64,000 nt of DNA from Catenulispora sp. MAP5-51 (lineage in GTDB: Bacteria > Actinomycetota > Actinomycetes > Streptomycetales > Catenulisporaceae): assembly GCF_041261205.1 (NCBI RefSeq), contig NZ_JBGCCH010000004.1, forward strand, positions 248,001 to 312,000, written 5' to 3'. The notes beneath the pieces were generated by a model that did no database searches, had not been told where the DNA came from, and saw only the letters and a list, made by a program, of their open reading frames with translations. The position numbers and the translations under genes were made by a program. This document shows, piece after piece, positions 50,841-60,213 of the stretch (within the stretch, counting starts at the first letter, position 1; each line of letters begins with the position of its first letter).

Positions 50841-53188
50841 GCGCCATGAGGATCGCTGGAATCACCGGAATCACCAAGGGACCGGTCTGGCGCGCCTCGC
50901 GGGCCGCCGTGAAGCGCCGCAAGGTGCAGACCTTCGTCATCGGGCTCGTGGTCGCCCTGTCCGCGATGAGCGCGGTGCTCGGGCTGGGACTGCTGCAGGC
51001 CTCGAACGGCCCGTTCGAGCAGGTCTTCGGGCAGCAGAACGGGGCGCACGCCGTCGTCGCCTTCAATGGCGCCAGGACCACAGGGCAGCAGCTCGCCGCC
51101 ACCGCCCACGCCTCCGGCGTCACCGGGGCGTCCGGGCCGTTCCAGTCCGCCCAGGTCTCGTTCGCGATGGGCCTGGGCGGGGGCACCCGGCAGGCGACCG
51201 TGGTCGGTCGGCCGCAGCCGGGGTCCGGCGACGTGGACCGGGTGCACCTGTGGCAGGGCCGCTGGGCGACCGCGCCGGGGGAGATCGTGCTGAACCAGCC
51301 GGTCGGCCTGCCGTACTACGACAGCTCGCCAGCCTCGGGCGGTCCGGCCGCGGCGACCACCGTCACCGGTCCCGGTCTGCCGACCCTCACCATCGTCGGC
51401 TACGCGTACTCGATCTCGGCCACCGCCGACGGCTGGGTCGCCCCGAGCCAGATCTCGGCGCTGCACCCGGACCACCTGCAGATGCTCTACCGCTTCTCCT
51501 CCTCCGCCACCGACGCGCAGGTCAAGGCGGACGTGGCCACCGCGACCGCGGGCCTGCCGGCCGGCGCCGTCACCGGCTTCCAGTCCTGGCGCACCACGCG
51601 CGCCGAGATGGTGGCCAAGCTGGAGTCCCTGCTGCCGGTGATGATCGCCTTCGGCGTCCTGGCCGTCTCGGTGGCGGTGCTGATCGTGCTGAACGTGGTC
51701 AGCGGCGCCGTGGTCTCCGGCTACCGGGACATCGGGGTCTTCAAGACCATCGGCTTCACCCCGCGCCAGGTGGTCCGGGTGTACGTGGCCACCATGGCGG
51801 TGCCGGCCGTCATCGGGACCGTGGTCGGCGTCCCGCTCGGCAACGTGGTCGCCTCGCCTCTGTTGGAGAAGGCTTTCATGTCCCTGGGCGGGGCTCCGAT
51901 GGTCAGCCTGCTGACCAACGCGGTGTGTCTGCTCGGGGTGCCGCTGGTGGTCGGCCTGGCCGCCTACGTCCCGGCGCGGCGCGCGGCGGGCATGTCGGCG
52001 ATCGCCGCGATCTCCGCGGGCTCGGCGCCCAAGCGCGGCCGGGGTCTGAAGGTGCAGCGCAAGCTGGCCGGCTCGCGGCTGCCCCGCTCAGTGAGCATGG
52101 GCTTGGGGCTGCCCTTCGCCCGGCCCGCCCGCAGTGCCCTGACCTTCGCGGCGGTGCTGATCGGCGTGACCACCGTGGTGTTCGCCAACGGCCTGGCCCG
52201 CACCATGACCGACTTCAGCGCGGCCTCGGACCGTACCGGCGCGGTGGCCTTCGACATCGGCCACGACCCGGCGCGGCCGGCGACCAAGGACGCGGCGGCG
52301 ATGGACCAGGCGATCCGCGCCACTCCCGGTGTCGACGGTGTGGCGCTCACCAGCGGCGACATGGTCGGGGTCGCCGGGATGACCTCCGCGATCAACGTGC
52401 AGTACTACGGCGGCGACTCGGCCAAGATGGGCTGGACCCTGGTCAAGGGGCACTGGCTGAACGGCCCGGACCAGGTCGTGGCGCCGGCGCGGTTCCTGAA
52501 CCTGCACCACCTCGCGATCGGCCAGAGCCTGACTGTCCAGGCGGACGGCCGCAGCGTGCGGGCGGTCATCGTCGGCGAGGGCATCACCGGCGGCGACAGC
52601 TCCCTGGACGCGGACTGGAGCGTGCTGCAGCAGCTGTCGCCGGGCCGCCAGGCCGACGGCTTCGAGGTCCACGCCGCGGCCGGCGCCGACAAGAAGGCAC
52701 TGGCGGCGAAGCTGCAGGCGCTGGACTCCTCCTGGAACGTCAGCATCCGCGACTACGGCAACCCGAACGCCGAGATGCAGGTGTTCTCGGCGGTCATCAC
52801 CCTGGTGCTCAGCCTGGTCGCGGCGCTCGGCGTGTTCAACACCGTCCTGCTCAACACCCGCGAGCGCCGTCGCGACCTGGGGATGCTGAAGTCCGTGGGC
52901 ATGACCCCGCGCCAGGTGGTGGTGATGATCGTGACCTCGATGGGGATGCTCGGCCTGCTCGGCGGGATCGTCGGGCTGCCGCTGGGCTACGGCCTGCACG
53001 CGCTGGTCGTCCCGCTGATGGAGCACGCGCAGGGCCTGGACATGACCTCGAACATGGTCCACGTCTACTCGGCGCCGCTGCTGGCCTGGATGTTCCTGGC
53101 CGGGGTCGGGATCGCGGTGCTCGGGGCGCTGGTCCCGGCGCGGTCCGCGGCGCGGTCGTCGATCGCTGAGGTGTTGCGCAGCGAATAG
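50837..53188 (+). CDS. FtsX/MacB-like ABC transporter permease, 783 aa
   Basis: Large permease with two FtsX domains. A first helix (~30-55) is followed by an extracytoplasmic domain, three helices (~265-385), a fifth helix (~435), a second extracytoplasmic domain and three final helices (~655-775, ending VPARSAARSSIAEVLRSE). Repeats of the FKTIGFTPRQV/LKSVGMTPRQV type mark both FtsX halves. Such exporters pump peptides or lipids off the membrane and often confer bacitracin- or antimicrobial-peptide resistance under kinase/regulator pairs like the divergent one here. Confidence 0.9.
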   Translation: MSAMRIAGITGITKGPVWRASRAAVKRRKVQTFVIGLVVALSAMSAVLGLGLLQASNGPFEQVFGQQNGAHAVVAFNGARTTGQQLAATAHASGVTGASGPFQSAQVSFAMGLGGGTRQATVVGRPQPGSGDVDRVHLWQGRWATAPGEIVLNQPVGLPYYDSSPASGGPAAATTVTGPGLPTLTIVGYAYSISATADGWVAPSQISALHPDHLQMLYRFSSSATDAQVKADVATATAGLPAGAVTGFQSWRTTRAEMVAKLESLLPVMIAFGVLAVSVAVLIVLNVVSGAVVSGYRDIGVFKTIGFTPRQVVRVYVATMAVPAVIGTVVGVPLGNVVASPLLEKAFMSLGGAPMVSLLTNAVCLLGVPLVVGLAAYVPARRAAGMSAIAAISAGSAPKRGRGLKVQRKLAGSRLPRSVSMGLGLPFARPARSALTFAAVLIGVTTVVFANGLARTMTDFSAASDRTGAVAFDIGHDPARPATKDAAAMDQAIRATPGVDGVALTSGDMVGVAGMTSAINVQYYGGDSAKMGWTLVKGHWLNGPDQVVAPARFLNLHHLAIGQSLTVQADGRSVRAVIVGEGITGGDSSLDADWSVLQQLSPGRQADGFEVHAAAGADKKALAAKLQALDSSWNVSIRDYGNPNAEMQVFSAVITLVLSLVAALGVFNTVLLNTRERRRDLGMLKSVGMTPRQVVVMIVTSMGMLGLLGGIVGLPLGYGLHALVVPLMEHAQGLDMTSNMVHVYSAPLLAWMFLAGVGIAVLGALVPARSAARSSIAEVLRSE

Positions 53189-53227
53189 GACGGTGCGCTG
53201 TCAGTGGCGAGGGCCTGTGTTGGTGGC

Positions 53228-53258
53228 AAGGGCCTGTGGGGCGATCCCACAGGCCCTT
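53228..53258 (+). terminator. Hairpin after the FtsX-like permease gene
   Basis: A perfect 13-bp stem (53228-53240 with 53246-53258) and 5-nt loop lie 39 bp past the stop. The left arm is preceded by a partial direct copy (AGGGCCTGTG) of itself. Confidence 0.8.
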
Positions 53259-53390
53259 CCGCCGTTCTGGCATGATCGGCGCGCGGGCGTGATCCATTGC
53301 CGAATCGGGCGTGACGGTCGGTGGTCTGTGTTGTCATAGAGGACCGTGGTGTATCGCTCGGGTATACCCGCCGGCAAAGGATTCGAAACC

Positions 53391-56300
53391 GTGTTCGACA
53401 TGCAGGCCCCGCCTCAGGTCAGCGGACCGCCGCTGGACCCGGCGCAGCGCCGTGTCGTCGAACACCCCGGCGGTCCGCTGCTGGTGCTGGCAGGGCCCGG
53501 GACCGGCAAGACGCACACGCTCGTGGAAGCGGTCATCTCCAAGACTGATCCCGACCGCGCGGCGCTGCGTCCGGACCAGGTGCTGATCCTCACCTTCAGC
53601 CGCAAGGCCGCCTCCGAACTGCGCGACCGCATCGGCCGCCGGCTGCCGATGTCCGGCGTCGCGCCGCTGGCGACCACGTTCCACTCCTTCTGTTACGCCC
53701 TGGTCCGGCGCTTCCAGGACCCCGAGCTGTTCACCGAGCCGATCCGGCTGCTCTCCGGCCCCGAACAAGACGTGTTCGTGCGCGACCTGGTCTCCGGCAG
53801 CATCGATGTAGGAATAGGCGGGGGAGCGCTCGGCGAGCGCATCCATTGGCCGCAGGACCTGCGGGCGGCGCTCGCGACCCGCGGGTTCGCCGAGGAACTG
53901 CGGACCGTCCTGTCCCGCGCGCGGGAGCTGGGCCTGGACCCGACCGAGCTGGCGCAGGCCGCGCGGCGGGCCGACCGCGGCGACTGGTACGCCGCCTCGG
54001 CGTTCTTCGAGGAGTACCTCGACGTGCTCGACGTTCAGGGCGTCCTGGACTACGGCGAGCTCGTGCACCGCGCGGTGCTGCTGGCCGGGCAGGACGACGT
54101 GCGCCGCGAGCTGCGCCACGACTTCCGCGCGGTGTTCGTGGACGAATACCAGGACACCGACCCGGCGCAGGTCCGCCTGCTCCAGGCGCTGGCCGGGGAC
54201 GGCGCGGACCTGGTCGTGTTCGGCGACCCCGACCAGTCGATCTACCAGTTCCGCGGCGCCGATGTGCGCGGCATCCTCGACTTCCCCGAGGCCTTCCGGA
54301 ACATGGACGGCACCCCGGCCGACACCGCGGTGCTGCGCACCTCCCGCCGCTGCGGCCCGGCGCTGCTGAAGGCCTCGCGCAACCTGACCCGGCGCATGCC
54401 GATCCCGCTGCTGCCGACCGACAAGGTGCGCGAGCACCGCGACCTGGCGGCGGAGGGGCCGGTCGTCGACGGCGCGCCGATCGAGGGCTCGCTGCAGGTC
54501 TTCACCTTCCCGACCCCGACCACCGAGCTCGACAACATCGTCGACATGGTCCGGCGCGCGCACCTGGAGGACGGCGTCCCGTGGGACGAGATCGCGGTGC
54601 TGGTCCGCTCCGCGACCCGCTCGATCCCGGCGCTGCGGCGGGCGCTGATCACGGCCGGCGTGCCGGTCGACACCTCCGGCGACGAGCTGCCGCTGGCCGC
54701 CGAGCCCGCGGTCGCGGTGCTGCTGCAGGCGCTGCGGGTGGCGGACAACGAGAACATGCTGACGCCGGAGGTCGCGCGCTCGCTGCTGTCCGGACCGCTT
54801 TGCGGGATGGACGCCTTCGAACTCCGTAAGCTCGCTCGCGCGCTGCGCGCCGAGGAGCGTGTCGCGAACCAGAACGCGGTCGCCGCCGAACCGCGCGAGG
54901 TCACGGACCCCACGGTCAACGGGGTCCGCCCGAGCGAAGTGCTCTTGCGCGAAGCCCTGGCCGAGCCGGGACGTCTGGTCGCCATGGAGGAGGACGTCTC
55001 CGAGCCGGCCCGGCGCCTCGGCATGCTCCTGCTGCGCACCCGCCAGATTCTGCGAGGGGGCGGCTCGGTCGAGCAGGCCCTGTGGGAACTGTGGAGCGGC
55101 GGCTCGGACGACCGCGGTCGCAACCGTGCCCACAACTGGCCGCAGCACCTGGAGCGGACCTCCCAGCGGGGCGGCAACATCGGCCGCTCGGCGGACCGCG
55201 ACCTGGACGCGGTCTGTGTGCTCTTCGACTACGCCGCCCGCGCCGAGGACCGCGCGACCGGCCGCGGCGTCCGCAACTTCATCGCCGACCTGGAGGCCCA
55301 GGAGCTGGCCGGCGACTCGATGGCGGCGCAGTCCTCGCGCGGCGGCGCGGTGCGCCTGATGAGCGCGCACAAGTCCAAGGGCCTGCAGTGGCGCTTCGTG
55401 ATCGTCGCCGGCGTGCAGGACGGTCTGTGGCCGGACCTGCGGCTGCGCGGTTCGCTGCTCCAGGCCGACCTCATCGGCCGCAACGGTTTACGGTCGATGG
55501 AGGAGATCCCGACGGCGGCGACGCTTCTCGCGGAGGAGCGCCGTCTGTTCTATGTCGCGGCCACCCGGGCCCGCGAGCGGCTGGTGGTCAGCGCCGTCGA
55601 CAGCTCCCTGATCGGCGACGACGCCGCGGCCGAGGCGCCCTCGCGCTTCGTCCATGAACTCGGCGTCGACGTGCAGCCGCTGCCGGGCCTGCGCAAGCGG
55701 GCGCTGGCCATCCCGGCCCTGGTCGCCGACCTGCGCCGGGTCCTGACCGACCCGAAGAGCTCCGACCAGCTGCGGCAGGCCGCCGCCGAACGGCTGGCCC
55801 GGCTGGCCGACGCGCAGTCCGGGGACGGCCGGCCGCTGGTGCCCTCGGCCCACCCGGACAAGTGGTGGGGCCTGGTCGAGGAGACCGCCTCCGAGCAGCC
55901 GGTGCGCGACCCGGCCAAGCCGCTGCTGCTGTCGGCCAGCCAGGTCGCGGCCATAGACGACTGCTCGCTGCGCTGGTTCCTGGACCACGAGGCCGCCGCG
56001 CACGAACAGAAGACCGTCGCGCTCGGCTTCGGCAACGTGGTGCACGTGCTGGCCGACGAGGTGGCCAAGGGCGACACCCCGGCGCAGCTGGACGTGCTGA
56101 TGGAGCGGCTGGACCGGGTCTGGGACCGGCTGTCCTTCGAGGCCCAGTGGCAGTCGCCGCAGCAGAAGGAGGAGGCGCGCGCGGCCCTTGAGCGGTTCCT
56201 GGCCTGGCACGTCACCGACCGCGGCCGGCTGCTGCACTCCTCGGAGCAGGACTTCGACGTGCGGCTCAACGTCGGCTCCGAGGAGGGCGAAGGAGAGGGC

Positions 56301-56720
56301 TTCGACCTGCGCATCCGCGGGTCCTTCGACCGGGTGGAGACCGACGAGGCCGGGCTGGTCTACGTGGTCGACTTCAAGACCGGCAAGAACGTCCCGACCA
56401 AGAACGAGGCCCAGGAGCACCCGCAGCTCGCGGTCTACCAGCTGGTGGTGCGCGAGGGCGCGATACAGGGCGTCTCGAACGAGTCCGGCGGCGCCGAGCT
56501 GGTGTTCCTGCGCGAGGGCGACGCGGCCGGGCTGCCCAAGACCGCCGAGCAGGACCCCTCGCTGGAGCAGCCCGGCCAGACGCCGATCGAGAAGAAGCTC
56601 GCGAACATGGCCGCGCGGGTCCTGGACGAGAACTTCGCCGCGTACGGCGAGAAACAGTGCGGCACCTGCGTCTTCCGCAAGTGCTGCCCGAAACAGCCCG
56701 AGGGAAAGCAACTCCTTTGA
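53391..56720 (+). CDS. adnA: Helicase-nuclease subunit AdnA (UvrD/PD-(D/E)XK, Fe-S)
   Basis: One half of the actinobacterial AdnAB double-strand-break resection machine. 1109 aa: UvrD-type motor with Walker A GPGTGKT (~35), DEYQDTD (~252), then motif-rich segments including MSAHKSKGLQWRFVIV and VAATRARERLVVSA. The C-terminal RecB-like nuclease has VDFKTGK (~995) and four Cys (DDCSLRW, then CGTCVFRKC) that likely bind an Fe-S cluster. GTG 53391 follows AAAGGA by 9 nt; ATG 53400 lacks a site. The stop overlaps adnB. The A/B naming rests on gene order and the paired layout. Confidence 0.88.
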   Translation: MFDMQAPPQVSGPPLDPAQRRVVEHPGGPLLVLAGPGTGKTHTLVEAVISKTDPDRAALRPDQVLILTFSRKAASELRDRIGRRLPMSGVAPLATTFHSFCYALVRRFQDPELFTEPIRLLSGPEQDVFVRDLVSGSIDVGIGGGALGERIHWPQDLRAALATRGFAEELRTVLSRARELGLDPTELAQAARRADRGDWYAASAFFEEYLDVLDVQGVLDYGELVHRAVLLAGQDDVRRELRHDFRAVFVDEYQDTDPAQVRLLQALAGDGADLVVFGDPDQSIYQFRGADVRGILDFPEAFRNMDGTPADTAVLRTSRRCGPALLKASRNLTRRMPIPLLPTDKVREHRDLAAEGPVVDGAPIEGSLQVFTFPTPTTELDNIVDMVRRAHLEDGVPWDEIAVLVRSATRSIPALRRALITAGVPVDTSGDELPLAAEPAVAVLLQALRVADNENMLTPEVARSLLSGPLCGMDAFELRKLARALRAEERVANQNAVAAEPREVTDPTVNGVRPSEVLLREALAEPGRLVAMEEDVSEPARRLGMLLLRTRQILRGGGSVEQALWELWSGGSDDRGRNRAHNWPQHLERTSQRGGNIGRSADRDLDAVCVLFDYAARAEDRATGRGVRNFIADLEAQELAGDSMAAQSSRGGAVRLMSAHKSKGLQWRFVIVAGVQDGLWPDLRLRGSLLQADLIGRNGLRSMEEIPTAATLLAEERRLFYVAATRARERLVVSAVDSSLIGDDAAAEAPSRFVHELGVDVQPLPGLRKRALAIPALVADLRRVLTDPKSSDQLRQAAAERLARLADAQSGDGRPLVPSAHPDKWWGLVEETASEQPVRDPAKPLLLSASQVAAIDDCSLRWFLDHEAAAHEQKTVALGFGNVVHVLADEVAKGDTPAQLDVLMERLDRVWDRLSFEAQWQSPQQKEEARAALERFLAWHVTDRGRLLHSSEQDFDVRLNVGSEEGEGEGFDLRIRGSFDRVETDEAGLVYVVDFKTGKNVPTKNEAQEHPQLAVYQLVVREGAIQGVSNESGGAELVFLREGDAAGLPKTAEQDPSLEQPGQTPIEKKLANMAARVLDENFAAYGEKQCGTCVFRKCCPKQPEGKQLL

Positions 56721-59700
56721 TCCGGGACACCGAAGATCTGAAAGCACTGCTCGGGGTTCCTTACACGGAAGAACAGCTGGAAGCCATCACGGCGCCGCTG
56801 GAGCCGGCCGTCATCGTGGCCGGCGCGGGGTCGGGGAAGACCACGGTGATGGCCGCCCGCGTGGTGTGGCTGGTCGGTACCGGGCAGGTGGGACCGCACC
56901 AGGTGCTCGGGCTGACCTTCACCAACAAGGCGGCCGCGGAGTTGTCCGAGCGCATCCGCAAAGCCCTGCGCAAGCTTGAGGAAGAGGAGCTCGACGACCC
57001 TGATTCGGACATCGAGGAGTCCGTCGGCGAGCCCACCGTCTCGACCTACCACGCCTATGCCGACCGCCTGATCAAGGAGCACGGGCTGCGTCTGGGCCTG
57101 GAGCCCTCGGCACGGCTGCTCGCCGACGCCACGCGCTACCAGCTGGCCGTCACCGCGGTGCGCGGCCCCAAGGAGCTGCGGTACTTCAAGGGCAAGGTCG
57201 CCGACCTCGCCGACAAGGTGCTGGCCCTGGACGGCGAGCTGTCCGAGCACCTGGTCACGCCCGAGGCGCTGCGCGAGCACGAGGAGGCCTTCATCGGGCA
57301 GGCGGAGTCCTTCCGCGATCCCAGGAACGGCAAGGCCAAGCGCGGCTACACCGACTTCCTCAAGGCCGCCGAGATCGCCCGGCAGCGGATCGAGCTCTCC
57401 GAGCTGGTCGAGCGCTACCGCGACCTGAAGGTGCGGCGCGACCTGATCGACTTCGGCGACCAGATGGTGCTCGGTGCGCGGCTGGCCGAGGAGCGGCCCG
57501 AGGTCGGGGCGATCGAGCGCGAGAAGTTCCGTGTCGTGCTGCTCGACGAGTACCAGGACACGTCGGTAGCGCAGCGCCGGATGCTGGTCGGCCTGTTCGG
57601 TGGCGGCCACCCGGTGACCGCGGTCGGCGACCCCTGCCAGTCCATCTACGGCTGGCGCGGCGCCTCGGTGGCGAACCTCGACGACTTCCCGGAGCACTTC
57701 GCGAACGCCGACGGCGCCCGTTCGCGCGGCTACGCGCTGAGCGAGAACCGGCGCAGCGGCGGCCACCTGCTGGAGTTCGCGAACGTGGTGTCGGACCCGC
57801 TGCGCCAGCGGCACACCGGGGTCCGGCAGCTGCGGCCCTCGGCGGAGAAGGCCGACCAGGGCTGGACCCGCGTCGGGCTGACCGAGACCGCCGAGGACGA
57901 GGTGAGGTGGGTCGCGCGGATGGTCGCCGACGCGCACTACCGGGGCGGGATCGCGCTGCGCGAGATCGCGGTGCTGGTGCGCAAGGGCAACCAGATCCCG
58001 CCGCTGTACGAGGAGATGCACGCGCAGGGGCTGCCGGTCGAGGTCGTCGGGCTCTCAGGGCTCGTGCACCTGCCGGAGGTGGCCGACCTGATCGCGATGC
58101 TGGACGTGCTCGACGAGCCGATCGCCAACGCCTCGCTGGTCCGGCTGCTGACCGGCCCGCGCTGGCGGATCGGCGCCCGGGACCTGGCGCTGCTGGGCAT
58201 GCGGGCCCGGGAGCTCGTGCGGGACCCGGCCGAATACGCCGACCGGGCCGGCCGGGACCGGCTGGCCGAGGCGGTCGCGGGCTCGGACCCGACCGAGGTG
58301 GTCTCGCTGTCCGACGCGATGGCCGACCCGGGATCGGATCTGCCGTTCTCCGAGCAGGCCCGGGTCCGCTTCGCGCGCTTCGCCTCCGAGGTGCGGATCC
58401 TGCGCCGCCGGCTGTCCGAGCCGGTCCTGGACGTGCTGCACCGGGTGATCTCGGTGACCGGGCTGGACGTGGAGGTCGCAGCCTCGCCCAAGCTGGTGGC
58501 GCAGCGCTCGGCCGAGACGCTGGCGGCGTTCCTGGGCCGGGCCGCGGACTTCCAGGACCTGGAGGGCGATCAGTCAGTAACCGCTTTCCGTGCCTATCTG
58601 AAGGCCGCCGAGCGGCACGAGCGGGGCATCGACGCCTCGCTGCCCTCGCAGGGCGACTCGGTGAAGCTGCTGACCATGCACAAGTCCAAGGGTCTGGAGT
58701 GGGACGCGGTGTTCGTGCCGCACCTGGCCGGCGCCGCGCAGAAGCCGCGCGAGTCGTGGATCGGGTCCGGCGCGGTGCTGCCCTATCCGCTGCGCGGCGA
58801 CGCCGAACACCTGCCGGCCCTGGACGACGCCGGCAACACCGCCGCGTTCAAGTCCTTCAAGGAGCAGGCCAAGGAGTACGAGTCCTGGGAGGACCTGCGG
58901 CTGGAGTACGTGACGGTCACCCGGCCGCGCTACTACCTGACCGCCTCGGGGCACTGGTGGGGCCCGACCCAGAAGCGCCGCCGCGGGCCGGACACCTGGC
59001 TCACCGGCTTGTTCGAGCACTGCCAGGACGGCCACGGCGAGATCGTCGCCTGGGCCGCGGAGCCGGACCCGGACGCCGTGAACCCGAGTCTGGGCGCCGC
59101 GGAGGCGCACTGGCCGGTGCTGCCGGACGCCGAGGCCGCGGAGCGGCGGCGCGCCGGGGCCGAGATGGTGGTCGCGGCGCTGTACCGGCGGCAGGCCGCG
59201 GCGTTCGGCGAGCCGATCGGCACCGAGCCGGATTCTGAGGAACCTCAAGTCGTTGAACAGCCCGGCAGCGGTGCCGGCGAGGCGGCAGCCGTGCAAGGCG
59301 CCACCCTGGAAGCGGTCCCGTTCTTCGACGAGGACGGCGAGCCGATCACCGACCTCCTGCCCGCTCAGCGTGCTTCCGAGGAGTCGGCCGAGCCAGCCGA
59401 GTCGTCGGCCGTCGACGCCGAGACCGCCGCCACCGCCGAGGACCGCGCCGCCATAGCCTCCTGGGACCGCGACCTGGAAGCGCTGCTGGAGGAGCTCAAA
59501 CGCGGCGACTCCATCCAGCGCTACGCCCCGCTCCCGTCCTCGATGTCGGCCTCCCAGCTGCTGCGATACCGCAGCGACCCCTCGCGCTTCCGCCGCGAGC
59601 TGGCCCGACCGATGCCGCAGCCGCCGGCCCCCTCGGCCCGCCTGGGCACCAAGTTCCACGCCTGGATCGAGTCGCTGTTCGGGCAGCAGGCGCTGTTCGA

Positions 59701-60100
59701 GTACGAGGACCTGCCGGGCGCCGCCGACGAGGAGATCACCGACGAGGTGGATCTCAAGGAGCTGCAGGAGGCGTTCCTGCGCACCCCCTGGGCCGACTCG
59801 GTGCCGGCCGCCGTCGAACAGCCGTTCCAGGTGGTGCTGGCCGGCCGGGTGGTGCGCGGACGTATCGATGCCGTATATAAGACTACTGACGGATGGGAAG
59901 TCGTCGACTGGAAGACCTCCCGGTCGCAGGACGCGGACGAGACCCAGCTGGCGATCTACCGGCTGGCCTGGGCCGAGATGCAGGGCGTGCCGCTGTCCGC
60001 GGTCTCCGCGGCGTTCGTCTACGTGCGCGGCGGCCAGACCTTCCGGCCGACCGGACTGCCGGACCGCGAGGAGCTCGAGGAACTGTTCGGGGACGGCTGA
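56717..60100 (+). CDS. adnB: Helicase-nuclease subunit AdnB (UvrD/PD-(D/E)XK)
   Basis: Second subunit, 1127 aa. Walker A GAGSGKTT (~36), LTFTNKAAAELSERIRKAL, DEYQDTS (~277), SIYGWRGAS, MHKSKGLEWDAVFVP and a C-terminal nuclease with VDWKTSRSQD (~1064) followed by QLAIYRLAWAE. I place the start at TTG 56717, which overlaps the adnA stop (TTGA) and follows AGGGAAAG. The longer GTG 56657 frame overlaps adnA by 64 bp and adds no family sequence. No Cys cluster is visible at its end. The adjacent genes 60101-60213 hold only promoter-like sequence. Confidence 0.9.
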   Translation: MIRDTEDLKALLGVPYTEEQLEAITAPLEPAVIVAGAGSGKTTVMAARVVWLVGTGQVGPHQVLGLTFTNKAAAELSERIRKALRKLEEEELDDPDSDIEESVGEPTVSTYHAYADRLIKEHGLRLGLEPSARLLADATRYQLAVTAVRGPKELRYFKGKVADLADKVLALDGELSEHLVTPEALREHEEAFIGQAESFRDPRNGKAKRGYTDFLKAAEIARQRIELSELVERYRDLKVRRDLIDFGDQMVLGARLAEERPEVGAIEREKFRVVLLDEYQDTSVAQRRMLVGLFGGGHPVTAVGDPCQSIYGWRGASVANLDDFPEHFANADGARSRGYALSENRRSGGHLLEFANVVSDPLRQRHTGVRQLRPSAEKADQGWTRVGLTETAEDEVRWVARMVADAHYRGGIALREIAVLVRKGNQIPPLYEEMHAQGLPVEVVGLSGLVHLPEVADLIAMLDVLDEPIANASLVRLLTGPRWRIGARDLALLGMRARELVRDPAEYADRAGRDRLAEAVAGSDPTEVVSLSDAMADPGSDLPFSEQARVRFARFASEVRILRRRLSEPVLDVLHRVISVTGLDVEVAASPKLVAQRSAETLAAFLGRAADFQDLEGDQSVTAFRAYLKAAERHERGIDASLPSQGDSVKLLTMHKSKGLEWDAVFVPHLAGAAQKPRESWIGSGAVLPYPLRGDAEHLPALDDAGNTAAFKSFKEQAKEYESWEDLRLEYVTVTRPRYYLTASGHWWGPTQKRRRGPDTWLTGLFEHCQDGHGEIVAWAAEPDPDAVNPSLGAAEAHWPVLPDAEAAERRRAGAEMVVAALYRRQAAAFGEPIGTEPDSEEPQVVEQPGSGAGEAAAVQGATLEAVPFFDEDGEPITDLLPAQRASEESAEPAESSAVDAETAATAEDRAAIASWDRDLEALLEELKRGDSIQRYAPLPSSMSASQLLRYRSDPSRFRRELARPMPQPPAPSARLGTKFHAWIESLFGQQALFEYEDLPGAADEEITDEVDLKELQEAFLRTPWADSVPAAVEQPFQVVLAGRVVRGRIDAVYKTTDGWEVVDWKTSRSQDADETQLAIYRLAWAEMQGVPLSAVSAAFVYVRGGQTFRPTGLPDREELEELFGDG

Positions 60101-60177
60101 GAAGCCGTTTTCCGCGCGGCCGGGCTGGTGCGCGCATGAACGCCGGGTGATCAGTGCTCGAACGGGGCGGCCCCGCG

Positions 60178-60207
60178 TTGTAAGCGCTTTCCCGATAGTC
60201 GTACCCT
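60178..60207 (+). promoter_or_regulatory. Promoter with LacI-type operator for the binding-protein gene
   Basis: TTGTAA (60178-60183), an 18-bp spacer and TACCCT (60202-60207) form a promoter 6 nt before ATG 60214. A palindrome TGTAAGCGCTTTCC (60179-60192, core AAGCGCTT) overlaps the -35 box and matches LacI/GalR-family operators at most positions. Repression by a sugar-responsive LacI protein encoded elsewhere is likely. Confidence 0.65.
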
Positions 60208-60213
60208 GCCTCC

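Noticed and set aside
53203-53240. Short direct repeat AGGGCCTGTG taken as a possible insertion-site duplication
   Set aside because: The second copy is simply the left arm of the terminator at 53228-53258, and no mobile element lies between the copies.
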